Shown piece by piece: positions 39,541-46,125 of a stretch of DNA of 46,125 bases. This DNA is from Gemmatimonadota bacterium (GTDB taxonomy: Bacteria; Latescibacterota; UBA2968; GCA-2709665). The number at the start of each line of letters is the position of its first letter. Position 1 is the first letter of the stretch. The notes below the pieces were generated by a model. It did not search any database, was not told the DNA's origin, and was given only the letters and a program-made list of their open reading frames with translations. The translations under genes and the position numbers were made by a program. Location of the stretch: the NCBI GenBank assembly GCA_028874335.1, contig JAPPJY010000005.1, positions 1 through 46,125 on the forward strand. Reading direction: 5' to 3'.

Positions 39541-39742
39541 GCTCAACACTGCAACTTTCCATACGAAAATATCCCCGTTTTGTCAAATCAAAAATCGGAT
39601 TCGGGTCCGCGGATCCCGGCTGCCGAAACGGGCCGCGGCGAGTCGCGTTTGGGCAATTTGTCGTTGCGTATCAGGGCTATTCTTCATACCTTGCCGAGCC
39701 TGTTCTTCGTTTTCCTTCACTTCCACTGGAGGGACGGACGTT

Positions 39743-41704
39743 GTGGAAGCCAAACTGATCTGGTTGCTGATCTTCGTGGGCCTGTACTGGGCTTATTGCC
39801 TTTTCTGGGGGTTCCGGGGGGCCCTGCGATCGCGCACGTCCGCGGATTATTTCGTGGCCGGCCGCAGCATCGGCATCTGGGTTTTCGTGCTGGCCGCCAC
39901 CGCCACCAGTTTTTCGGGCTGGACCTTCGTGGGTCATCCCGGACTCATTCTGGAGGCAGGCCTACCTTATGCGTTCGCTTCCTTCTATGCGCTGACGATT
40001 CCGTTTACCGGCGTGCTTTTCCTGAGGCGACAATGGCTCATCGGGAAGGCGTTTCAGCATATCACGCCCGGCGAGATGTATTCCCACTACTACGGCGGCG
40101 ATACGATCAGACTGCTGACGGTACTCGTGGCGTTTCTTTTCAGCGTGCCGTATCTGGGTGTCCAGCTTCGAGCCTCGGGGTTCCTGTTCAACGTGCTCTC
40201 TGATAACTTGCTGAGCGTGGAAGTGGGGATGTTCGCGCTGTCCGCCATTGTGATGATCTATGTGGCTGCCGGCGGGCTGCGGTCTGTGGCTTACGTGGAC
40301 TGCGCGCAGTGCATTCTCCTTGCGTTCGGGATCGTCGCCCTGGGCATTGTCGCGATTCAATTTTCCGGTGGATGGACGGCTTTCACGGAGGGCGTGGGCA
40401 ATCTTGTTCGACAGGACCTGGCTTCGGGAAAGGGACTGACGCCCGCGGGGCATTCCCATTACGTGGCGTTGCCCGGCTCGATTCAGGTTGTTTCCGAGGG
40501 GTCGAAAGCGGTTGGCGGCGTCTGGACCGGAATGATGTGTATGACCTATATGTTCGCGCTGATGGGCATCCAGTCTTCGCCCGCCTTTTCAATGTGGGCG
40601 TTTTCCAACCGCACAAGCGAACCCTTCCGCTGGCAGCAGGTGGTGGCGTCCTCGGTGATCATCGGAATCATCCTGTTTACCTTTACTATATTCCAGGGAC
40701 TGGGCGGTAACGTGCTGCTGGCCAACGGGGTCTTCGAAGAGGTGAGCCGGCCGGAACTGGTGCCCCAGTTGATCAACCTCCTGGCGGACAACTATCCGTG
40801 GCTGGTGGGACTGCTTGCCGTGTGTGCGCTGGGGGCCATGCAGAGTACCGGGGCGGCCTATATGTCCACGTTCAGCGGAATGGTGACCCGGGACCTCTAT
40901 CGGCGTTACGTTTCACCCGATGCTTCGGACAGCACGCAGAAGCTGTACGGCAGGATTTTCGTGATACTGGTCACGCTTGCCGCGCTGATTGTGGCAGCCA
41001 AATCCACGCAGGCTATCGTGATGCTGGGCGGACTCGCCGTGGCCTACGGGTTTCAGATGTATCCGGCATTGATGGGGCTCTGTTATTTCCGGTTCTTCAC
41101 CAGGAAGGGCGTGGTATGGGGGCTGGTTGCGGGACTGGCAGCGGTTACGCTTACCGACCGCACGGTCAGCGAGGCGCTTCCCGTGATCATGGGATTTGTG
41201 AAGCTGTTCCTGCCGGACCGCATCGCTTCCACAATCAGCGACACGCCCTGGGGCGCGTACCCGCTGACGATTCACAGCGCGGGCTGGGGCATTTTCTTCA
41301 ACATGCTGGTTGCCGTTCTTGTGTCGTATCTGCGGCCGGACGGCGAGAAAGACAGGGACAGGAAAGCGAGCCATCACCGCTTCGTCCAGGCGGTTTCGGG
41401 TATTTCGCGGGAGCGGCGCCGGCACGTCCCCTGGGCCTGGCTGTTCACCGCGGTCTGGTTCCTCGTGGGCTTCGGGCCCTTTGCCGTAGTCGGCAATACG
41501 CTGTTCGGCGACCCCGATGCGCCTGCGACATGGGGCCCGTTCGGCCTGCCGTCTCTGTGGGTCTGGCAGTTGTTGATGCTTGCCTTCGGCATCTTCGTCA
41601 TGTGGTACCTGGCGTTTTACGTGGGGCTTTCCAGGCCCGTTCCGCCCGAGCGGGTGGAGGAGGCGCGAAAGGCGCATCTGGCTGAGACGGACGACGCGAC
41701 CTGA
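39743..41704 (+). CDS. sodium:solute symporter (SSS family), large form
   Basis: A 653-residue membrane protein with about 13-14 helices. The SSS pattern is clear: TSADYFVAGRSIGIWVFVLAA near the N-terminus, ATATSFSGWTFVGHPG, ITPGEMYSHYYGG, IYVAAGGLRSVAYVDCAQ (family core), AFSMWAFSNRT and LGAMQSTGAAYMSTFSGMVTRDLYRR. The C-terminal extension beyond the core adds two helices separated by a basic loop. The start is GTG 39743, with GGAGGGAC upstream. The substrate is unknown; members of this longer type carry carboxylates, amino acids or sugars. It faces the heparinase-fold gene across a shared terminator, and a link through uronate uptake is only a possibility. Confidence 0.9.
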   Translation: MEAKLIWLLIFVGLYWAYCLFWGFRGALRSRTSADYFVAGRSIGIWVFVLAATATSFSGWTFVGHPGLILEAGLPYAFASFYALTIPFTGVLFLRRQWLIGKAFQHITPGEMYSHYYGGDTIRLLTVLVAFLFSVPYLGVQLRASGFLFNVLSDNLLSVEVGMFALSAIVMIYVAAGGLRSVAYVDCAQCILLAFGIVALGIVAIQFSGGWTAFTEGVGNLVRQDLASGKGLTPAGHSHYVALPGSIQVVSEGSKAVGGVWTGMMCMTYMFALMGIQSSPAFSMWAFSNRTSEPFRWQQVVASSVIIGIILFTFTIFQGLGGNVLLANGVFEEVSRPELVPQLINLLADNYPWLVGLLAVCALGAMQSTGAAYMSTFSGMVTRDLYRRYVSPDASDSTQKLYGRIFVILVTLAALIVAAKSTQAIVMLGGLAVAYGFQMYPALMGLCYFRFFTRKGVVWGLVAGLAAVTLTDRTVSEALPVIMGFVKLFLPDRIASTISDTPWGAYPLTIHSAGWGIFFNMLVAVLVSYLRPDGEKDRDRKASHHRFVQAVSGISRERRRHVPWAWLFTAVWFLVGFGPFAVVGNTLFGDPDAPATWGPFGLPSLWVWQLLMLAFGIFVMWYLAFYVGLSRPVPPERVEEARKAHLAETDDAT

Positions 41705-41725
41705 CCTGCGACGATGTCACTATGG

Positions 41726-41761
41726 AAAAGGACGGGTACACCGTGTGGTGCCCGTCCTTTT
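41726..41761. terminator. bidirectional intrinsic terminator
   Basis: AAAAGGACGGG (41726-41736) pairs perfectly with CCCGTCCTTTT (41751-41761). Within the loop CACC (41739-41742) pairs with GGTG (41747-41750) around GTGT. Both strands read a GC-rich stem ending in TTTT, so it can stop transcription of the symporter (+) and of the convergent lyase (-). Confidence 0.85.
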
Positions 41762-41792
41762 CGGCTTTCTGATACCGTCGACGTGACAGGTG

Positions 41793-44120
41793 TCAACGCA
41801 ATAACGCCGGTCCTCGCTCGTCTTCCCAGTCCATTCGCACGCGGTCCCGCCTTCCGTCGGCGTGGTCGACGTTGACGGTCCATACGTTCGCGCGCCGGGT
41901 GGTGTTCGTCTTGATTCCGGCGGTGACGCGGTCCGCGCCAAAGGGGTAAATCACGTACCCTGTCCGAAACGGAAGCCGCGCCCGTCTCCTGTATACGGCC
42001 ACCGGCGCAGGCACGTCCTCCCCGCTGACCGCCAGCCAGCCCTGGACCGGGTCGTTTTGGCCGCAGACCAGCCGGGGCGTCATCCGGGTCAACGGAATCA
42101 ATTCCAGGTTGGGTGCATCCATACGCCCGGTGCGGACGGCGCCGGTGTCGGAATCTATCAGTAGACGGAACGGCATGAAGTGGAACAACGCCTCGTACGT
42201 ATGGCTGCCCTCGCCCGTCAGTTCATCGAAGACCATGAAATAGTCCGGTTTGACGAAAATCACGGCGCGGCGATGCCGGACGGCCGCATCCAGGTCCGCG
42301 TAGGGCGCGTCGTAACTCGCCGCGGCAACATCGGAACCGTCATCCGAATGCCAGAATGTGGAATCGCGGGCGGAACGGGTCCATTGTTCGACGGTCTGGT
42401 TGCGGCCACGGGCCTGCGCGCGGCCGTCCACAAGGACGGTATTGTGGGCCTGCGTGGTCGCATAGAACCGGGTCCAGGGGTTGGTGTAGTACGACGTGAT
42501 GCCGGGATCCACGATAAAGGGCGTGCCGTAGGCATAGACTTCGAAGCTGAGTTTGTCTTCGTGCTGGTGCCAGCGGCCGTAAGGGGCCCCCTCGAAGAAG
42601 AGATATCGCGCGTCCCGGTCCCAGCCGCTCCTCATGATGAAATAGCCCGAGTCGCGCAGGGCGACCGATTCATAGTCCGGCGGCGCGCCCTCACGTCCCC
42701 CGGTGCCCACCCACACCGCGGTCGGATTGTCGAGGACGCGTCCGGGTCGCTCAAGGGACTCTCCATATTTGGAGTCCATGCTGCCGGCGTCGGAGACGGA
42801 GGGATGGGTGAAGTCCGGTCGGGTGATGGCCACGCACCAGTCGAACATCGATCGAATGCCGGCTTCCAGTTCGGGATCGAGCGGATGGTTGAACTTTCGC
42901 GCAACCTGAAACGACTCAAGGAACCACGTGGCGATGCTCATTTGGTAACCGGGAGTCAGCTCGTAGGAAGCCCCGTCGGGCATCACCTGGATGCGCATGT
43001 CCTCCAACAGCCTGCGATAGCCTTCTTCCCGCCATTGGGCGGCGTCCCTGAATTCGGGAAAGGCGCAGCCCAATGCGGCGATGGTCCGGGCCTCGGCAAT
43101 GGTCTTGTTCGAGGGCGGGAAGGACTCGAAACGGTGCAGACAGGCCTGGTGCTCGTAGATCGACTTGAGCATATCGATAATCGTGGCGTCATCGGTCTCC
43201 GGACACGCGCAGAGGACGCGGAAGACGTCCACGAGCGTGCTGAACGGCCGGATGGCCACCACAAGCGAATGGCCCCACGGGTATCCGCCGGCCCGAACGC
43301 CGTAGGGTACCGGGCATCGCCGCATCCAGTCCGCGATATATCGCTCGATGCCCTTCGCGTATTTCGCGTCACCGGTTTCCCAGAACGCGTCAATCGCCGG
43401 CCTCAGGAACAGGAGATAGTGGATGGCCAGCGTCCACTCTATATACCCGGTCGGGTTGGCTTCCCAGTCGATCTCCGCCGACCAGTCCTGCCCCAGGACC
43501 CGGCCTTCCAGCACGCGGTCGGCCTGGTCGGGATCGGCATTCGGCTCCTGTTCGCTCGGGACCAGTTCCCGGTCGAAGCCGCTGGACCTGAAATATCTCG
43601 CGACTTCCGTCAGAAGGGATCCGTCCGGCGCGTCCTTCAGCATTTCCAGTCCCGGGTATTCCGGGTCCAGTGCGGCGATGAAGGCTTCATCCGTCATACG
43701 CGGACCGGGCGTTACGTCTCTCTCTACCAGGCGAATGTTGCGAAACCGGCTACCCTGCGGGCCGGTCAGCGTTGCCGATCGCGTCTCTTTCCAACCCGAA
43801 GGAATCCCCTGCGTATAGAAACACTCCGCGGGAAACCGGAATTCCCGCCAGCCCTCCCAGACGTTCCCGCCGCGCGGGGAGACGATGGCGTGGAACAGAT
43901 AGCCGTCGTCTTCGCTCATGCCCTCGGTACGATGGCCCGACGTCAACCGGCACCAGAGCAGGCCGTTTGCGCCGGGAGGCAGATACACCTCAGCGCGAAC
44001 TTCGTTCACCCGCCGCCAGTCCCCCGAATCCATTGGCAGATCGACGTTCTCTTCGTACTCGGATTTCACAAGAAGCTGTGCCGAGATTATCGTATCGTCC
44101 TCAAACTTCGCGAGGTCCAT
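41793..44120 (-). CDS. heparinase II/III-family protein (polysaccharide lyase-like)
   Basis: A 775-residue protein. Residues about 1-140 form a beta-rich module (YLPPGANGLLWCRL, WEGWREFRFPAECF). Residues 220-470 resemble the alpha/alpha-toroid of lyases (WTLAIHYLLFLRPAID, GYPWGHSLVVAIRP). The heparinase II/III beta-sheet domain follows, with the typical segment RWHQHEDKLSFEVYAYGTPFIVDPG, then AHNTVLVDGRAQ and HRRAVIFVKPDYFMVFDE. Family enzymes cleave uronate-containing glycans by beta-elimination; the H-x-H-x-D cluster is in the expected place. No signal peptide is evident from ATG 44120 (GAAGGGGA upstream), so export is uncertain. An in-frame ATG at 44156 adds 12 residues and is less likely. 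Confidence 0.85.
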   Translation of the reverse strand: MDLAKFEDDTIISAQLLVKSEYEENVDLPMDSGDWRRVNEVRAEVYLPPGANGLLWCRLTSGHRTEGMSEDDGYLFHAIVSPRGGNVWEGWREFRFPAECFYTQGIPSGWKETRSATLTGPQGSRFRNIRLVERDVTPGPRMTDEAFIAALDPEYPGLEMLKDAPDGSLLTEVARYFRSSGFDRELVPSEQEPNADPDQADRVLEGRVLGQDWSAEIDWEANPTGYIEWTLAIHYLLFLRPAIDAFWETGDAKYAKGIERYIADWMRRCPVPYGVRAGGYPWGHSLVVAIRPFSTLVDVFRVLCACPETDDATIIDMLKSIYEHQACLHRFESFPPSNKTIAEARTIAALGCAFPEFRDAAQWREEGYRRLLEDMRIQVMPDGASYELTPGYQMSIATWFLESFQVARKFNHPLDPELEAGIRSMFDWCVAITRPDFTHPSVSDAGSMDSKYGESLERPGRVLDNPTAVWVGTGGREGAPPDYESVALRDSGYFIMRSGWDRDARYLFFEGAPYGRWHQHEDKLSFEVYAYGTPFIVDPGITSYYTNPWTRFYATTQAHNTVLVDGRAQARGRNQTVEQWTRSARDSTFWHSDDGSDVAAASYDAPYADLDAAVRHRRAVIFVKPDYFMVFDELTGEGSHTYEALFHFMPFRLLIDSDTGAVRTGRMDAPNLELIPLTRMTPRLVCGQNDPVQGWLAVSGEDVPAPVAVYRRRARLPFRTGYVIYPFGADRVTAGIKTNTTRRANVWTVNVDHADGRRDRVRMDWEDERGPALLR

Positions 44121-44308
44121 GAATCGTCCCCTTCGCGTAAGCGGCTTCGAATCCACATCAAGGTCTTCTCAGTCGCTCCATCTGGCGGTCGGCCGGAATT
44201 GTCCCCATTTCTTTCTTGCTTTCTGGTACTCTGACCGTACTGAATCGATTGAATCTGCCGGCGTCCCCTTCAGGACCGAATTTTCCAGCTTTGATTCGAG
44301 GATTGCTC

Positions 44309-44902
44309 TCACTCCTCGTCTTCCTCTCTGTAAAACGCTTTCAATGCTGCCTCCGAACCCGTCAGATCAAATTTAAATCTCCACTCATTGAGGTTTTCTG
44401 TAACTTCAGACGGATGTCGTCCTGCCTTCCGCTCTGGTAAATCTTGCAGATGTACATATAGTGTTTGAAATACTTCCTGGTACATTTTCCACAATATGGG
44501 GCGAAAGGTCTTGACGCGATATATCAGCAGATTACGACCCTTGTATACTTCAACAAACGCATCCTTGAATACACCCATCGCTTCTGTACTGTCTTTAACA
44601 GAAATGAGACGTATAACCACATCTTCATTAGATTCGGCCGCGCCGTGCATTTTGGAGAATCGATCGCCTGGATATTCAATGACAACTGATTTTTGTGAGA
44701 TCAGTAAGAGACAGTACATCGAATCATCCGAAGCTGGCTCCTTGTACCAATAGCGATGTTTTGGATTTATTGTGCCTCGCTTTATTAACGTCTTTACCTC
44801 ATCGAATGGAGAGTGTTCATAGCTGATATACCAGCCCTTCTCCAAAGGCTGGCTCAGCGCGGCATTGTCGATGAAAATTAAGAGTAAGTACAAGATAATC
44901 AT
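44309..44902 (-). CDS. putative exported hypothetical protein
   Basis: A 197-residue protein of unknown function. It starts with a hydrophobic stretch (MIILYLLLIFIDNAALS) that looks like a signal peptide or anchor. The remainder is mixed alpha/beta with many aromatic residues (GWYISYEHSPFDEV, MYCLLLISQKSVVIEYPGDRF, KMYQEVFQTLYVHLQDL) and an acidic end. I do not recognise a family. Its start overlaps the stop of the RDD gene by four bases (ATGA), so it is translationally coupled to it. Base composition is more AT-rich than in the surrounding genes, as for its partner, suggesting shared and perhaps foreign origin. Confidence 0.65.
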   Translation of the reverse strand: MIILYLLLIFIDNAALSQPLEKGWYISYEHSPFDEVKTLIKRGTINPKHRYWYKEPASDDSMYCLLLISQKSVVIEYPGDRFSKMHGAAESNEDVVIRLISVKDSTEAMGVFKDAFVEVYKGRNLLIYRVKTFRPILWKMYQEVFQTLYVHLQDLPERKAGRHPSEVTENLNEWRFKFDLTGSEAALKAFYREEDEE

Positions 44903-45591
44903 AAGTTAAATGCCTTTCGGATGTGAACCTGTCCCTCGATGTCCGTCCTCACCACAACCGCCCCGGCGATAAAACCATGTACCGCCCGACGCTTATCATC
45001 CGTAAGCATCGTAACGCATTCCGCAACCCACCAGGCCAGTACAACGACAGACGTCCAAATCTCACGCGAAGTCGTTGCTTCGGTATCGGTTTCGGTGCCA
45101 ATCAACAGCTCGCCAATAGGTAATCCCACCAAGAATCGATAAGACTCGTAAATAAGCAGGGGGGCCAGGATAACCAATGGGATGCTGTCTCGGATCAAGG
45201 CATGTTTGAAAGTTATCGGTTCCTCGGTTTTTGCGTCAACAACCCTTACGTAAGTAGAACGCTTCCCCACAGTTTGCCCGAATCGACCATGCATATAAAT
45301 CGTGTAAACCCACCAGTAAGCAGTATTCACGATTAAGACGATCACGAACAACCAACGCATATTCTCCCAGAATGATGCCTCCAGTGTAACATAGTATTGC
45401 AGAATCAAGCCAACTGGAAAGAGTATCACGCCATCAGTATAACTTGCCCATAATCGAGGCCAAAAGGTACGATACTTCTGTTCAGGATAAGCAGAATAAC
45501 CCTTGTAGAATCGCCGGGTATACAATGGAACAACAAGAGGTGACAAACCAAAAGCTGCAAGAATTAAGAACGCGAAAAAAGCAAATATCAT
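44899..45591 (-). CDS. RDD-family membrane protein
   Basis: A 230-residue membrane protein with about four to five helices. The RDD signature elements are present in degenerate form: RLWASYTDGVILFPVG (the R...D...D pair of helix 1), GRFGQTVGKRSTYVRVVDA in the middle and LTDDKRRAVHGFIAGAVVVR at the end. RDD proteins are poorly understood; some affect ion homeostasis or act with exported partners. CAGGAGG lies directly upstream of ATG 45591. It is the first gene of a two-gene unit with the exported hypothetical protein. AT content is higher than in the neighbourhood. Confidence 0.82.
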   Translation of the reverse strand: MIFAFFAFLILAAFGLSPLVVPLYTRRFYKGYSAYPEQKYRTFWPRLWASYTDGVILFPVGLILQYYVTLEASFWENMRWLFVIVLIVNTAYWWVYTIYMHGRFGQTVGKRSTYVRVVDAKTEEPITFKHALIRDSIPLVILAPLLIYESYRFLVGLPIGELLIGTETDTEATTSREIWTSVVVLAWWVAECVTMLTDDKRRAVHGFIAGAVVVRTDIEGQVHIRKAFNL

Positions 45592-45864
45592 AAATGCCTC
45601 CTGGGCCCACTCTCAAGATCATATGTAATTTCCACCCAGACAAGAGTTTATATTACTACCCCGACAATGTTGAAAAAAGACGGGGTAATATGTATCCCGG
45701 AGGTCCGGTTACGCCGACAGCCCGGGCAGCTTTCAAACCTGCCCCCGGTGTGCCCTTTCAGGCCAGGACGTCGCCAAGCCCGGCTTGAATCCAGGGGTTG
45801 ACATCAGCACCAGCAAGAGTACATTCTGAATGCGTGGATTGGCATCGTGCGCCGCATTTTGCTT

Positions 45865-46125
45865 TTTCTTGCTCTTGGTTTCTAATCCTGTTAATCCTGA
45901 TCGGTTTTGTTTTTGATCCTGCTTTTGGCTCTTAATCCTGCTTAATCCTGATCGGTTTTGGCTTTCATCCTGCATTGGGTCTTGAATCCGCATCAGGTTC
46001 TGTTTCTGCTTTTGGTTTCTAATCCTGTTAATCCTGTTCGGTTTTGATCTTGCTCTTTGTTTCCAATCCTGCATCAGGTTCTGATTCTGCTCTTTGTTTC
46101 TAATCCTGCTAATCCTGTAAATCCA
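45865..46125. repeat. imperfect tandem repeats at the window end
   Basis: Units of about 35-50 bp built on TTTCTAATCCTG(T)TAATCCTG, followed by CGGTTTTG and GATCCTGCTTTTGG-like filler, recur at least six times up to the last base. The minus strand reads as Gln/Asn/Arg/Lys-rich and is not a credible gene. The preceding 45592-45864 stretch contains no supported gene, only the ribosome site of the RDD gene and a weak hairpin ACCCCG/CGGGGT at 45658-45686. Confidence 0.75.

Noticed and set aside
45733..46074. Minus-strand frame of 113 codons near the end
   Set aside because: A Gln/Asn/Arg/Lys-rich translation of the tandem repeats, without ribosome site or family.
45865..46125. Possible CRISPR array in the terminal repeats
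   Set aside because: Repeat units differ in length and sequence, there are no unique uniform spacers, and no cas genes are nearby.

Overview
The window looks like a contig from an uncultured, GC-rich, Gram-negative-type heterotroph. Its gene mix is a phytanoyl-CoA-dioxygenase-like protein, sodium:solute symporters, a gamma-glutamyltransferase, a renal-dipeptidase homologue, a mandelate-racemase-fold dehydratase, a heparinase II/III-fold lyase, a hydroxyacid-oxoacid transhydrogenase and a dockerin-tagged propeller. That mix resembles Latescibacterota/Poribacteria-like environmental genomes. The assignment is inferred from gene content only; no rRNA or tRNA gene is visible. Intergenic space is wide and full of several interspersed, often palindromic repeat families.

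Layout. 1-1.1 kb: poly-C contig edge and a RelE/ParE-type toxin-antitoxin pair ending in a clear terminator. 1.2-8.8 kb: PhyH dioxygenase; a probable UGSC-family selenoprotein with an in-frame UGA followed by a SECIS-like hairpin; a two-domain VOC protein; an alpha/beta hydrolase; a truncated VOC duplicate; a dockerin/TolB-propeller secreted protein; an orphan DUF3883 nuclease-like protein; and a steroid-5-alpha-reductase-type membrane enzyme. 9.1-16.7 kb: gamma-glutamyltransferase, Na+ symporter, M19 dipeptidase and a transglutaminase-fold protein, all on the + strand. 16.9-24.3 kb, minus strand: SsuABC/TauABC-like ABC transporter with a GalD-like dehydratase, then upstream a Tet(M)-like ribosome-protection GTPase. 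24.3-27.2 kb: repeat-rich accessory stretch with an AT-rich promoter zone, an XRE-DUF4258 bicistron, a frameshifted Rpn-like tail and a small membrane coiled-coil protein.

27.4-33.3 kb, plus strand: transhydrogenase, DAF-36/KshA-like Rieske oxygenase, a GPP34(GOLPH3)-cytochrome P450 fusion and a 3-beta-HSD-like SDR. Together they suggest oxidative tailoring of a hydrophobic, perhaps sterol- or terpenoid-like, compound. 33.4-39.3 kb, minus strand: a complete tripartite RND efflux operon (outer-membrane factor, adaptor, pump). 39.7-45.6 kb: a second Na+ symporter convergent with a heparinase-fold lyase across a bidirectional terminator, then a lower-GC RDD/secreted-protein pair. The window ends inside imperfect tandem repeats.

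The strongest candidates for something new are the UGA-containing UGSC-type gene with its hairpin, the GPP34-P450 fusion within a Rieske/SDR neighbourhood, and the layered repeat families, one of which recurs in three consecutive spacers of a single gene cluster.
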